A stretch of DNA of 64,000 bases from Candidatus Nanopelagicus sp. (GTDB lineage: Bacteria; Actinomycetota; Actinomycetes; Nanopelagicales; Nanopelagicaceae): assembly GCA_016462445.1 (NCBI GenBank), contig JAEMTE010000001.1, positions 1-64,000 on the forward strand. Direction: 5' to 3'. Below are positions 51,102 to 62,087 of the stretch, one piece after another. Each line of letters opens with the position of its first letter. Within the stretch, counting starts at the first letter, position 1. A program made the position numbers and the translations under genes. Under the pieces are notes generated by a model, which was not told where the DNA came from, made no database searches, and saw only the letters and a list, made by a program, of their open reading frames with translations.

Positions 51102-52189
51102 TAAGCAAGCCTACCCTTGTCCTGCTTTTTCTTTAAAATAATTGAGATCAAATGCATGACTAACATAACTAGTAACAATTGCCCTGCTACTAATAGACCA
51201 ATACGAAGTGGATTTACACCAACTGGTGACATATTGGCAGAGATTAGGGAGCCGGAGGTAATAAATGCCAGGATCACCGAACCACTAATTGAGATAACTA
51301 GGAACCTTAGTTTTAACTGCTGTATATCTTTTTTATTTAACTTTAGATTTGAGATTAAATAAAGATTAATCCATCCGTAAATTGCAATCAGAATACTCCC
51401 AACCCCAACCCATAAATGCCTGCCACTAGGAAGGGCTGCCAAGGCAGGTATTGCTGGAATCTCACGCAGATCAAATATGAATGGTGAAATATTAGTTGCA
51501 TCTCCTAAGGAGAATCCAGATCCTAAAATATAACTTAGAGTAGCAAAAGCTATATTTGGTAGATATAACAACTGTAAAAGTAGTAACAAAATACCGCCTA
51601 AGATCCCCGGCTGAATAATAATTGTTAAGTTTTTTGCAGTTGTAAAGTTAAAAAGTAGCGAGATTGAAAATACTAAGGCAGCAACTCCTAACATAAATAG
51701 AAAAAGCTGTGCGGGTAATTTTAAGAAGGGATCTAATTTGATTGGAGTTGTTACACTTATTAGTAATAGAAATAAAGTTACTAATGCTCTGGGCCAATTA
51801 ATAGATACCTGTGAATTAATAGAAACTGCAGCAAGAAAGAGGTATACCAAGGTATAGGAGAGTATGAAATAGGCTCTACTAATTTTTTTATTTTGAAATA
51901 CCTCTAAAACTCGTTTATAACCATTTCGCATAGTCAGCCATGGCAAAATTACTACCCCAATTGGTAGGTATGAAAGGTATCCAGTTATTTCATTGGTGGT
52001 TATATAAAAAGGAGTTAGGTGCGCACCTAACCAAAGCCAAACCGCAGCACGTAATGGATCAGATGTAGTTCCGTAGGTACTACCTGCAGTTGCCCAGGCA
52101 AATAAAGTAATAAAAGCTAGTGGAAATAAAATAATTAAGACTGATCTGATCACCTGTTGCAGCGCTATCAATAGCCTACGCGCAACCAT
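51101..52189 (-). CDS. DUF6350 polytopic membrane protein
   Basis: 362 residues with about nine to ten hydrophobic helices and no long soluble domain; HLTPFYITTNEITGYLSYLPIGVVILPWL and LGSGFSLGDATNISPF are the conserved parts. It follows sucD in the same direction as Rv0955 does, the DUF6350 family. Function unknown; a role in the cell envelope is a guess from topology. AGGAAA is the likely ribosome binding site. Confidence 0.82.
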   Translation of the reverse strand: MVARRLLIALQQVIRSVLIILFPLAFITLFAWATAGSTYGTTSDPLRAAVWLWLGAHLTPFYITTNEITGYLSYLPIGVVILPWLTMRNGYKRVLEVFQNKKISRAYFILSYTLVYLFLAAVSINSQVSINWPRALVTLFLLLISVTTPIKLDPFLKLPAQLFLFMLGVAALVFSISLLFNFTTAKNLTIIIQPGILGGILLLLLQLLYLPNIAFATLSYILGSGFSLGDATNISPFIFDLREIPAIPALAALPSGRHLWVGVGSILIAIYGWINLYLISNLKLNKKDIQQLKLRFLVISISGSVILAFITSGSLISANMSPVGVNPLRIGLLVAGQLLLVMLVMHLISIILKKKQDKGRLA

Positions 52190-52207
52190 TATTTTCCTAT
52201 CTGCAAT

Positions 52208-53089
52208 TTATCCATTCAAGATCTTGCGCATCAAGTTAGCGGTTTCACTTGGTGTTTTACCAACCGCAACACCGACAGCCTCTAATGCTTCTTTCTTTGC
52301 AGCAGCAGTACCTGATGAACCAGAGACAATTGCGCCTGCATGACCCATTGTTTTTCCCTCAGGTGCGGTAAAGCCAGCAACATATCCAACTACCGGCTTT
52401 GTTACATACTCTTTAATAAATTGCGCAGCCCGCTCCTCCGCATCCCCTCCTATTTCACCAATCATCACAATTGCCTTGGTCTCTGGATCATCTTGAAAAG
52501 CACGTAAACAATCTATGTGAGTGGTGCCAATAATTGGATCACCACCAATTCCAACTGCCGAAGTAAAACCAAAGTCGCGAAGTTCAAACATCATTTGATA
52601 GGTAAGAGTTCCAGATTTAGAAACTAAGCCGATCTTTCCAGCACCGGTAATATCTGCTGGAATAATTCCAAGATTAGTTTTACCTGGGCTAATAATGCCT
52701 GGACAGTTTGGACCAAGTATCTGAGTTGTGCCTTTACTAACAGAGTAGGCATAAAAAGCTGCCACATCATGTACTGGAATGCCTTCAGTAATTACTACTA
52801 CCAGCGGCATAAGCGCATCTATTGCATCTAATACTGCAGCCTTTGCAAACTTTGGTGGTACAAAAACAACAGAGGCATTGGCACCAGTTGCTGTAATTGC
52901 CTCTTTAACTGAATTAAATACTGGAATTAAAACCCCATCCATATCAACACTTTGCCCACCTTTGCCAGGTGTTACCCCAGCAACAATCTTTGTACCAGCC
53001 TTAAGCATTCGCTTTGTGTGTTTAGTTCCCTCAGAGCCAGTCATACCCTGCACAATTACCTTGGTATTTTCAGTTACAAAGATTGCCAT
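52208..53089 (-). CDS. sucD: Succinyl-CoA ligase, alpha subunit
   Basis: Makes ATP or GTP from succinyl-CoA in the TCA cycle. 293 residues with the CoA-binding N-terminus ([16 protein letters not shown]), [18 protein letters not shown] and the phosphohistidine loop GHAGAIVSG near residue 247. Its ATG overlaps the sucC stop as TAATG, the coupling expected of the alpha/beta pair. Confidence 0.95.
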   Translation of the reverse strand: MAIFVTENTKVIVQGMTGSEGTKHTKRMLKAGTKIVAGVTPGKGGQSVDMDGVLIPVFNSVKEAITATGANASVVFVPPKFAKAAVLDAIDALMPLVVVITEGIPVHDVAAFYAYSVSKGTTQILGPNCPGIISPGKTNLGIIPADITGAGKIGLVSKSGTLTYQMMFELRDFGFTSAVGIGGDPIIGTTHIDCLRAFQDDPETKAIVMIGEIGGDAEERAAQFIKEYVTKPVVGYVAGFTAPEGKTMGHAGAIVSGSSGTAAAKKEALEAVGVAVGKTPSETANLMRKILNG

Positions 53090-54249
53090 TAGATTGCTGC
53101 TAACTGCGCTGCTTTTGCAGCCGCGCCATCCATAGTGTCAAGTTGTTGAATTAATGGATGATTAGCCTCATTTAAAATCTTTCTTCCAAGCTCTACATTG
53201 TTACCATCTAGGCGAACCACAATAGGTTTAGTTGCTTTATCACCAAGCATTGCAAGTGCTTGCACAATTCCATTAGCTACTGCATCACATGCAGTAATAC
53301 CACCAAAAACATTAACAAAAACACTTCTAACATCAGCATCACCTAAAATAATTGATAGACCATTTGCCATAACCTCAGCAGATGCTCCGCCACCAATATC
53401 TAGGAAGTTAGCGGGCTTAACGCCATGTTTTTCCCCGGCATATGCCACAACATCTAAGGTGCTCATTACCAGCCCTGCACCATTACCAATAATTCCAACT
53501 TGACCATCTAGCTTTACATAATTTAAATCTTTTTCCTTCGCTAGTGCTTCTAGTGGATTTGTTGCTGCATGATCTACTAGCTGCTCATGATCTGGATGTC
53601 TGAACCCAGCATTATCATCTAATGTTACTTTGCCATCGAGTGCAATAATTTTGCCATCTTTGGTTTTAACTAACGGATTAATCTCCATCAAGGTTGCATC
53701 CTCTTTAACAAAGGCTTGCCATAATTTAATTAAAACCTCAGCTACCTGATCTAAGACATCAGCTGGAAACTGCCCACCCTTTACGATCTCTAATGCTTTG
53801 GCTTTATCAATTCCGATATTTGGATCAATTCCAACTCTGGCTAATTTCTCTGGCGTTTTATGTGCGACCTCTTCGATCTCCATACCACCGGCAACAGATG
53901 CCATTACTAAAAAGTTTCGATTAGCGCGATCTAATAAAATTGCTAAATAGTATTCAGATTCAATTGGAGCTGCTTGGGCAATCATTACTTTATTAACTAT
54001 GTGACCTTTAATATCCATACCTAAAATTGCTTTAGCTTTTTCTTTTGCATCAGCTGCATTATCGGCAAGCTTTACACCACCTGCTTTGCCTCTGCCACCA
54101 ACCTTTACCTGCGCCTTAATAACAACTTTGCCACCAATTTTACTTGCAGCAGCCTCTGCCTCATCTGCGGTAGTAGCAACCGCGCCAGCTAATACTGGAA
54201 TTTGATGGGATTGAAATAGATCGCGTGCTTGATACTCAAAAAGATCCAC
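53089..54249 (-). CDS. sucC: Succinyl-CoA ligase, beta subunit
   Basis: 386 residues: an ATP-grasp domain (about 1-235; [46 protein letters not shown] and [12 protein letters not shown]) and a C-terminal ligase/CoA region with [15 protein letters not shown] and [16 protein letters not shown]. The start is GTG at 54249 with GGGGAT as the ribosome binding site 5 bases upstream. The gene is followed by sucD and preceded, across 61 bases, by pcrA. Confidence 0.95.
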   Translation of the reverse strand: MDLFEYQARDLFQSHQIPVLAGAVATTADEAEAAASKIGGKVVIKAQVKVGGRGKAGGVKLADNAADAKEKAKAILGMDIKGHIVNKVMIAQAAPIESEYYLAILLDRANRNFLVMASVAGGMEIEEVAHKTPEKLARVGIDPNIGIDKAKALEIVKGGQFPADVLDQVAEVLIKLWQAFVKEDATLMEINPLVKTKDGKIIALDGKVTLDDNAGFRHPDHEQLVDHAATNPLEALAKEKDLNYVKLDGQVGIIGNGAGLVMSTLDVVAYAGEKHGVKPANFLDIGGGASAEVMANGLSIILGDADVRSVFVNVFGGITACDAVANGIVQALAMLGDKATKPIVVRLDGNNVELGRKILNEANHPLIQQLDTMDGAAAKAAQLAAI

Positions 54250-54310
54250 TAATTATCCCCGATCAAATTTAACTCTGTAAGGTGTAATAGTAATGAGATA
54301 AGCAATATAT

Positions 54311-56524
54311 TTATAATTTTTCAACTGGTGCATATCTAAGCAGCAGCCGCTTCTCTCCTAATGAGCCAAAATTAATGGTTGCCTCTGCTCGATCACCCTC
54401 ACCAGTCACATCAATCACAGTTCCTAAACCAAAGGTGTCATGTGATACCCGCTCACCAACCTCTAACTTCATAGTGTTACTAACTTTGCCAGTTGGTTTA
54501 GGAGCGGTAAATGAACGCCTGATTGTTGATTTAATTGGTGAAGCTTTTTCTTGCGCTTGATTCCATTCAATCACCGAATCTGGAATCTCACTTAAAAATC
54601 TAGATGCTGCATTGTAATTTGGCGCCCCCCAAGATGAGCGATACTCAGCTCTTGTAATAAATAAGTTCTCTCTTGCTCTTGTTAATCCAACATAGGCCAG
54701 CCGGCGCTCCTCTTGTAACTCATCTGGATCACCAAGTGTTCTAGAGTGCGGAAATACTCCCTCCTCCATTCCAGTTAAAAAAACAGTTGGAAACTCAAGT
54801 CCTTTTGCAGTGTGAAGTGTCATCATTGTTACCACACCACCATGATCTTCACCCTCTGGAATTTGATCAGCATCTGCAACAAGTGAGACATCCTCTAGGA
54901 AACCTACTAGTGAAATTTCTTCTCCCTCATCAACCTCACCCTCTTCATACTCAGTTGCAACTGCAACTAACTCCTCTAAGTTTTCAACTCTAACCTCATC
55001 TTGTGGATCTTTACTCTCTGATAACTCAGTTAATAATCCAGATTGTTCTAAAACAGCTTGCGCAATAACAGATGGCCTAGTCTTTGCCTCAACTAATGTT
55101 TGTAGTGATTGAATTAATTTAACAAACTCAATTAAGGAGGCGGAGGATCTTTGGGCAATCTCCTGATTCTTCTCAACCTCACATAATGATTGCCAAAAAC
55201 TTAAGTTGTTAGCTTGTGCATAGAGATCTACTAAATCAAGTGCTCGATCACCAATACCGCGTTTAGGAGTATTAATAATCCGCCGCATCGATACCTCATC
55301 ATTTGGATTAACAATCACTCGCAAATACGCTAGAAAATCCTTAATCTCTTTTCGCTCATAAAATCTAACTCCACCTACTACTTTGTATGGAATTCCTACC
55401 CGCATAAAAACCTCTTCAAAAACACGAGATTGGGCGTTGGTGCGGTAAAAAATAGCGGTATCTCCTGGGTTTGAACTTCCTAAATCTCGCAACCTATCTA
55501 TCTCGCGTACCACAAAATCTGCCTCATCATGCTCACTCTCGGCAATATGGCCAATAATCATTGAGCCAGTTCCAGCATCTGACCATAGGTTCTTCTCTTT
55601 GCGATTATCATTATTTGCAATAACTGCATTTGCAGCATTTAAAATATTTTGTGTCGAGCGGTAATTTTGCTCTAATAAAATTGTCTTAGCATTTGGATAA
55701 TCTGCTTCAAATTGCAGGATATTACGAATATTAGCCCCCCGAAATGCGTAGATTGATTGATCAGCATCTCCCACCACACAAAGCTCAGCAATTGGGAAAC
55801 CTTCTATTTCACTGCCTACTAACTCTTTAATTAAAATATATTGCGCATGATTTGTATCCTGATACTCATCAACTAAAATATGCTTAAAACGGGAGCGATA
55901 CTTTGACCGAGCATCTGGGTATCGCTGCAAAACTTCAACTGTCTTTGCGATTAAATCATCAAAATCCATTGAGTTAGCACCAGTTAATCGCTTTTGATAG
56001 ATAGCAAATACTTGTGCCACAATCTCTTGAAATTGATCTTTGGCTTGATTTAAATAATCAGCTGGTCCCATTAACTCATTTTTTGCTTGTGAGATTAATG
56101 AAGCCACCGCTCGCGGGGCATAACGCTTTGCATCTAAGTTCATATCTCGCATTACTAAGGTAATTAAACGTAGTGAGTCACTTTGATCATAGATAGTAAA
56201 TGAATTGGTATAGCCAAGTAATGATGCCTCTTTACGCAAAATACGAACACATGCTGAGTGAAAGGTTGATACCCACATCATCTTGGCGCGATCACCTACT
56301 AATTGCGCAACCCGTTCCTTCATCTCACCAGCTGCTTTATTTGTGAAGGTGATTGCTAATACCTCATATGGTGCAACATTGCGCTCGGCAAGTAGATAGG
56401 CAATCCGCCTTGTTAAAACTCTTGTTTTGCCAGAGCCAGCACCTGCTACAACCAATAATGGCGAGCCTTCATGTTTAACCGCTGCTAATTGTTGAGTATT
56501 TAAACCATCGGTTAGTGCGGGCAT
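54311..56524 (-). CDS. pcrA: PcrA/UvrD superfamily 1 DNA helicase
   Basis: ATP-driven 3'-5' helicase for repair and replication restart. 737 residues with the SF1 motifs: Walker A VVAGAGSGKTRVLTRR, TFTNKAAGEMKERV, motif II VDEYQDTNHAQY, motif III GDADQSIYAFRGA, motif IV QNYRSTQNIL, TLHTAKGLEFP and LAYVGLTRARENLF. The C-terminus has a Tudor-like EVGERVSHDTFGLGTVI domain typical of actinobacterial UvrD1/PcrA. TAGACT lies 7 bases before the ATG. In M. tuberculosis uvrD1 is likewise next to sucCD. Confidence 0.95.
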   Translation of the reverse strand: MPALTDGLNTQQLAAVKHEGSPLLVVAGAGSGKTRVLTRRIAYLLAERNVAPYEVLAITFTNKAAGEMKERVAQLVGDRAKMMWVSTFHSACVRILRKEASLLGYTNSFTIYDQSDSLRLITLVMRDMNLDAKRYAPRAVASLISQAKNELMGPADYLNQAKDQFQEIVAQVFAIYQKRLTGANSMDFDDLIAKTVEVLQRYPDARSKYRSRFKHILVDEYQDTNHAQYILIKELVGSEIEGFPIAELCVVGDADQSIYAFRGANIRNILQFEADYPNAKTILLEQNYRSTQNILNAANAVIANNDNRKEKNLWSDAGTGSMIIGHIAESEHDEADFVVREIDRLRDLGSSNPGDTAIFYRTNAQSRVFEEVFMRVGIPYKVVGGVRFYERKEIKDFLAYLRVIVNPNDEVSMRRIINTPKRGIGDRALDLVDLYAQANNLSFWQSLCEVEKNQEIAQRSSASLIEFVKLIQSLQTLVEAKTRPSVIAQAVLEQSGLLTELSESKDPQDEVRVENLEELVAVATEYEEGEVDEGEEISLVGFLEDVSLVADADQIPEGEDHGGVVTMMTLHTAKGLEFPTVFLTGMEEGVFPHSRTLGDPDELQEERRLAYVGLTRARENLFITRAEYRSSWGAPNYNAASRFLSEIPDSVIEWNQAQEKASPIKSTIRRSFTAPKPTGKVSNTMKLEVGERVSHDTFGLGTVIDVTGEGDRAEATINFGSLGEKRLLLRYAPVEKL

Positions 56525-56531
56525 ATTGGTA

Positions 56532-56537
56532 AGTCTA
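56532..56537 (-). promoter_or_regulatory. Candidate -10 element for pcrA (leaderless)
   Basis: TAGACT on the minus strand seven bases before the ATG at 56524. No ribosome binding site precedes the start. Confidence 0.4.
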
Positions 56538-56568
56538 TCGGTGGGTAAGACAGGGGTAATTGCTGAGG

Positions 56569-56574
56569 TAATCT
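56569..56574 (+). promoter_or_regulatory. Candidate -10 element for the PIG-L gene (leaderless)
   Basis: TAATCT seven bases before the ATG at 56582, with AAGACA (56547-56552) 16 bases upstream as a weak -35. Shares the 57-base divergent gap with pcrA. Confidence 0.4.
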
Positions 56575-56581
56575 TGCGCAG

Positions 56582-57307
56582 ATGGAGCCATTAAATGACA
56601 GTGAGATCGAGCGAGTATTAGTAGTAACAGCACATCCAGATGATTGTGATTTTGGCGCAGCGGGAACTATTGCACTTTGGAGCGCTAAAGGAATCAAAGT
56701 CTCATACTGCATCTGCACAAATGGTGATCAAGGCGGGGAGGATCCAACTGTTGCGCGGGAGGAAATGCCAAAGATTCGCCAACGAGAGCAGCGTGAAGCA
56801 GGGCTAGCAGTTGGTGTTAGCGATATAACTTTTTTAAATTACCGTGATGGTTGGCTAGTTCCAACAATTGAATTACGTAAAGATATTGTGCGTCAAATTC
56901 GCATTACTAAACCTGATCGAATGGTTATCCAATCACCAGATCGAAATTGGGATCGTTTATTTGCATCCCATCCAGATCATATGGCAGCAGGTGAGGCGGC
57001 AATTCAGGCGGTTTATCCAGATGCCCGAAATGCTTTTGCATTTGAAGATTTATTAAAGAATGAAGGGTTAGAGCCTTGGCGAGTAAAAGAGGTTTGGGTT
57101 ATGTCTACTCAAAACCCAGATCACTTTGTTGACATCACAACAACCTTTGATAAGAAGATGAAGGCGTTGCACTCACATGTTAGTCAGACTGCTCATAATG
57201 AAAATCTAGAAAATATGGTTCGCGAGTGGGGTGAGCGAAATGCACTCGCAAATAATCTACCGACTGGATCAGTTGCTGAGGTGTTTAAGATTGTTAATAC
57301 TAATTAA
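56582..57307 (+). CDS. PIG-L family deacetylase
   Basis: 241 residues with the zinc motif TAHPDDCDFGAAGT (H-P-D-D) near residues 16-29, and SHPDHMAAGEAA for the second part of the site. The short length and blocks such as RDGWLVPT and AHNENLENMV match the actinobacterial PIG-L group beside uvrD/pcrA, distinct from MshB. The substrate is an N-acetylated or amidated sugar derivative, possibly a mycothiol conjugate (Mca-like), but that is not shown. Its stop interlocks with the convergent cyclophilin gene at 57304-57307. Confidence 0.85.
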   Translation: MEPLNDSEIERVLVVTAHPDDCDFGAAGTIALWSAKGIKVSYCICTNGDQGGEDPTVAREEMPKIRQREQREAGLAVGVSDITFLNYRDGWLVPTIELRKDIVRQIRITKPDRMVIQSPDRNWDRLFASHPDHMAAGEAAIQAVYPDARNAFAFEDLLKNEGLEPWRVKEVWVMSTQNPDHFVDITTTFDKKMKALHSHVSQTAHNENLENMVREWGERNALANNLPTGSVAEVFKIVNTN

Positions 57308-57963
57308 CGAACCCTTACTTTTTCAATAGCAATTTTTTGTTTAGGCGTGCCATCGGTTTTATCACCAACTACTCCATCTTTTGCGATTGCTTGAATTATT
57401 TCAAGTCCTTTAGTTACCTTGCCCCAAATTGTGTAGCTAGGCGGCAGTGATGTGTCTTCATAAACAATAAAAAACTGACTGCCATTTGTTGAAGGACCGG
57501 AGTTAGCCATTGCAACTACCCCTGCTGGATAGTTTGCCTCAATGGCTTTAGGTAGATTTTCATCTCGGTAAGAAAAATTTGGTCCGCCAGATCCAGTTGC
57601 AGTTGGATCACCGCATTGCAAAACATAAATATTATTAGTAGTTAGCCGGTGGCATAGCGACTGATCAAAAAAACCACCATTTGCTAGTGCTGATAAAGCA
57701 AAAACTGTTACTGGGGCATTTTTACCATCTGCCTCGATCACTACATCACCACAGTTTGTAGTAAATGTGAAGGTCTTATTTTTAAATGGCCCCTTAACCT
57801 CAGGTGGGGTTATATTTTTAGCGGTATGACCTTTTGCTTTTGTTACCTTACAACTAACTATCTTTGGTGCTTTTGAAGGAGCTGCAGATGCAAGTGGTGA
57901 AAAGATTGAAGTAGAAATAAAAAACACAGCTGCAATAGCGATTGCTTTTTCTCTCTTTTTCAT
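57304..57963 (-). CDS. Secreted or membrane-anchored cyclophilin-type peptidyl-prolyl isomerase
   Basis: 219 residues. An N-terminal signal sequence (about 1-27, ending ASA with cleavage before APSKA) precedes a cyclophilin domain (about 60-215) with FALSALANGGFFDQSLCHRL, GGPNFSYRDE, VAMANSGPSTNGSQFFIVY and the WGKVTKGLEII ending. It would help fold exported proteins. TAAACT lies 6 bases before the ATG and TTTACT (57993-57998) 17 bases further upstream. Confidence 0.9.
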   Translation of the reverse strand: MKKREKAIAIAAVFFISTSIFSPLASAAPSKAPKIVSCKVTKAKGHTAKNITPPEVKGPFKNKTFTFTTNCGDVVIEADGKNAPVTVFALSALANGGFFDQSLCHRLTTNNIYVLQCGDPTATGSGGPNFSYRDENLPKAIEANYPAGVVAMANSGPSTNGSQFFIVYEDTSLPPSYTIWGKVTKGLEIIQAIAKDGVVGDKTDGTPKQKIAIEKVRVR

Positions 57964-57969
57964 GCTTTA

Positions 57970-57998
57970 AGTTTAATTCAATACTTTAGTTAAGTAAA
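57970..57998 (-). promoter_or_regulatory. Promoter of the cyclophilin gene (leaderless)
   Basis: TTTACT (57998-57993) and TAAACT (57975-57970) on the minus strand, 17 bases apart, with the ATG six bases after the -10. No ribosome binding site is present. Confidence 0.5.
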
Positions 57999-58057
57999 AG
58001 AATAATTCTCATTATCGCGCTTTACTATCTAACTCTAAGTGATTTCACAGTCTTAAA

Positions 58058-59167
58058 CTACGGTTGAACTACTACCTCAACACGTTGGAACTCTTTTAGA
58101 TCAGAGTATCCGCAGGTAGCCATAGAGCGCCGTAGAGCGCCAAAGAGATTCATGGAGCCATCAGAGGTGTGTGATGGACCAGTTAATACCTCACTTAATG
58201 TGCCAACTGTGCCAACTTGAACTCGATTACCTCTTGGAAGTTCCCCGTGATGTGCCTCAAGTCCCCAATGCCAACCAGCACCTGGTGCCTCACTTGCTTT
58301 AGCAAGAGGTGAACCCATCATTACCGCATCGGCGCCACATGCAACAGCTTTTGCAATCTCACCACTTGAACCAACTGAACCATCAGCAATTACATGCACA
58401 TATCTTCCACCAGACTCATCTAAGTAATCACGCCTGGCAGATGCAACCTCTGCAACGGCGGAGGCCATTGGAACTGATATTCCTAAGACCCTCTTTGTTG
58501 TGTGGGCAGAGCCACCACCAAAACCAACTAACACTCCGGCAGCACCTGATCTCATTAAATGCAGTGCTCCTTGTGCGGTTGCGCAGCCACCGACAATTAC
58601 TGGAACATCTAAATCATAAATAAACTTCTTTAGGTTAAGGGGCGCCGTCTTATCAGAAACATGCTCTGCTGAAACTGTGGTGCCTCGAATAACAAAGATA
58701 TCAACGCCAGCATCTAAGACCACTTTATGAAACTCTGCAGTTCGCTGTGGTGATAATGCTCCTGCAACAGTGACACCAGCGGCGCGAATTTGGGCTAATC
58801 GCTCTTTAATTAAGGTTGGCTGAATAGGGGCGGCGTAGATCTCTTGCATCCGCTTAATTGCTTTATCCTCTGGCAGTTTTGCCATCTGGGCTAATTGTTT
58901 TTCAGCATCCTCATACCTGCTCCAAATACCCTCAAGATTTAAAACACCAAGACCTCCAGCTTTGCCAATAGCAATTGCTGTCTCAGGTGATACAACTGAA
59001 TCCATGGGAGCTGCTATAAATGGTAATTCAAATTTATATGCATCAATCTGCCAAGAGATTGAAACTTCCTCTAAATCACGAGTTCGCCGAGATGGAACTA
59101 TTGCAATCTCATCAAAGGAGTATGCCGCCCGGGCTCTCTTACCCGGACCTAATTCAATATCGGACAT
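58058..59167 (-). CDS. guaB3: GuaB3: IMP dehydrogenase-family protein without the usual catalytic cysteine
   Basis: 369 residues from ATG at 59167, chosen because TACGAT lies 7 bases upstream; a longer frame begins at 59224 and would overlap ppgK. The (beta/alpha)8 barrel has PFIAAPMDSVVSP, PVIVGGCATAQGALHLM, IADGSVGSSGEIAKAVACGADAVMMGSP and NLFGALRRSM. The IMPDH loop that carries the catalytic cysteine reads GGGSAHTTKRVLG, and there is no CBS pair, as in actinobacterial GuaB3 (Rv3410c). The chemical role of GuaB3 is still debated. GuaB2, normally next to it, is absent here. Confidence 0.88.
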   Translation of the reverse strand: MSDIELGPGKRARAAYSFDEIAIVPSRRTRDLEEVSISWQIDAYKFELPFIAAPMDSVVSPETAIAIGKAGGLGVLNLEGIWSRYEDAEKQLAQMAKLPEDKAIKRMQEIYAAPIQPTLIKERLAQIRAAGVTVAGALSPQRTAEFHKVVLDAGVDIFVIRGTTVSAEHVSDKTAPLNLKKFIYDLDVPVIVGGCATAQGALHLMRSGAAGVLVGFGGGSAHTTKRVLGISVPMASAVAEVASARRDYLDESGGRYVHVIADGSVGSSGEIAKAVACGADAVMMGSPLAKASEAPGAGWHWGLEAHHGELPRGNRVQVGTVGTLSEVLTGPSHTSDGSMNLFGALRRSMATCGYSDLKEFQRVEVVVQP

Positions 59168-59174
59168 ATAACCA

Positions 59175-59180
59175 ATCGTA
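59175..59180 (-). promoter_or_regulatory. Candidate -10 element for guaB3
   Basis: TACGAT on the minus strand seven bases before the ATG at 59167. It supports the shorter start. Confidence 0.4.
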
Positions 59181-59205
59181 TCTGTTGTAAGTAAAGTGTT
59201 GAAAT

Positions 59206-59958
59206 TTACGCTCTTAAATCCCAAGCTTTAACGCCGCCGGTGACTCCGGCTGAGTTAGGAATTATCTTTACCTTGTAATCAAAGCTTCTAAGTGCTGATT
59301 TACTAATCCTTGATGAATTACCACCACCGATATATAACTTATCCCACACAATCATTGGATATAACTCTTCAATTAATGCTTTAACCCGGCGAGACCATAA
59401 TTGATTTCCCATTCGCCGCCTAGAAATCTCACCAATCCAAGCATCAATTGATTTGCCATAACGAATAGTGGCGTGAGATATCTCAAGGTGGGGAGCTAAC
59501 TTGCCATCATTAAATATTGCGCACCCTAGCCCGGTACCAAAGGTAAGAACAGTTTCTAATCCTTTGCCAGTAATCACAGAGGCACCATGAATCTCAGCAT
59601 CATTTAAAACTAAGGTTGGTAACTTTAATTTCTTATTTAGCGCCGCCTGCATATCAAAGCCATACCAAGCTTTTTTAAGGTGTGGATCAACGATACCTCT
59701 TGGCCCGCGATGATTTATATAATGCGGAATTACAATAACTTTGCCATTTCGAATCATGCCTGGCAGGCCAACTGTTACCCGATTTATTCGATGATCTGCA
59801 ACTACAAAATCTTTAATAATTGCCTGTAAGAGATTAGGAGATATTGGGTAAGGTGTTTTTAAATATGGAAAATCAATTAAAACATCGCCACTTTCATCAA
59901 GCACAGAGGCCTTGATCCCAGTGCCGCCACAATCAACAGCTAGCGTAATAACTTTCAC
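59206..59958 (-). CDS. ppgK: Polyphosphate glucokinase (ROK family)
   Basis: Phosphorylates glucose using polyphosphate or ATP. 250 residues with the phosphate-binding start VDCGGTGIKASVLDESG, VGLPGMIRNGKV, the DLHLK-type helix, LTFGTGLGCAIFNDGKLAPHLE and the C-terminal YIGGGNSSRI. Start is GTG at 59958, with TAATAT exactly 6 bases upstream. It takes the place between guaB3 and groEL where mycobacteria have guaB2, sigD and whiB3. Confidence 0.88.
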   Translation of the reverse strand: MKVITLAVDCGGTGIKASVLDESGDVLIDFPYLKTPYPISPNLLQAIIKDFVVADHRINRVTVGLPGMIRNGKVIVIPHYINHRGPRGIVDPHLKKAWYGFDMQAALNKKLKLPTLVLNDAEIHGASVITGKGLETVLTFGTGLGCAIFNDGKLAPHLEISHATIRYGKSIDAWIGEISRRRMGNQLWSRRVKALIEELYPMIVWDKLYIGGGNSSRISKSALRSFDYKVKIIPNSAGVTGGVKAWDLRA

Positions 59959-59964
59959 CGATTA

Positions 59965-59970
59965 ATATTA
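59965..59970 (-). promoter_or_regulatory. Candidate -10 element for ppgK (leaderless GTG)
   Basis: TAATAT on the minus strand six bases before the GTG at 59958, a near-consensus -10. The -35 is weak. Confidence 0.45.
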
Positions 59971-60023
59971 GTCGATTTCTAGTTACTGCAGAACCAAAGC
60001 CTCTATTTAATTTCTTTGCTTAA

Positions 60024-61661
<1,638 letters not shown>

Positions 61662-61958
61662 TTACTTCTTTGCAATAATTGCTAGTACATCACGGGAGGA
61701 AAGTACTAAGTACTCCTCATTGTTGTACTTAACCTCAGTGCCGCCATACTTTGAGTAAAGCACGATGTCACCCTCTTTAATATCTAGCGGGATGCGATTT
61801 CCATTTTCAAAACGTCCAGGGCCTACCGCCATCACAGTTCCCTCTTGTGGCTTTTCTTTAGCAGTATCTGGGATTACTAATCCAGATGCAGTCTTCTGCT
61901 CTGCTTCATTTGCCTTAACAACAATGCGATCTTCTAGTGGCTTAATTGAAATTGCCAT
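61662..61958 (-). CDS. groES: Co-chaperonin GroES
   Basis: 98 residues: [15 protein letters not shown] at the start, the mobile loop [20 protein letters not shown] and the [13 protein letters not shown] region. It caps GroEL. The ribosome binding site AAGGAG precedes the ATG, and the 5' leader of about 80 bases contains the CIRCE operator, unlike the many leaderless genes in the window. Confidence 0.97.
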   Translation of the reverse strand: MAISIKPLEDRIVVKANEAEQKTASGLVIPDTAKEKPQEGTVMAVGPGRFENGNRIPLDIKEGDIVLYSKYGGTEVKYNNEEYLVLSSRDVLAIIAKK

Positions 61959-62014
61959 CCTGATTTCTCCTTCTTAGATTCGGTATTACCCTCTGAAGTA
62001 CCCCATCTGATGAA

Positions 62015-62041
62015 TTAGCACACGGGGGCTTAGAGTGCTAA
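62015..62041. promoter_or_regulatory. CIRCE operator of groESL
   Basis: TTAGCACAC, 9 bases, GAGTGCTAA. This matches the CIRCE consensus TTAGCACTC-N9-GAGTGCTAA at all but one base (A for T). It lies about 57 bases upstream of groES, and the predicted transcription start falls at its edge. HrcA would bind it and repress groESL; hrcA is not in the window. Confidence 0.88.
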
Positions 62042-62046
62042 AGCCA

Positions 62047-62075
62047 ACTTTAAAGGGCGCACTGCGCAAGGGCAA
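62047..62075 (-). promoter_or_regulatory. Promoter of groESL
   Basis: TTGCCC (62075-62070) and TAAAGT (62052-62047) on the minus strand, 17 bases apart. A start about 7 bases downstream of the -10 would place +1 within CIRCE, the usual arrangement for HrcA repression. Confidence 0.6.
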
Positions 62076-62087
62076 ATTAAGAGGTAA

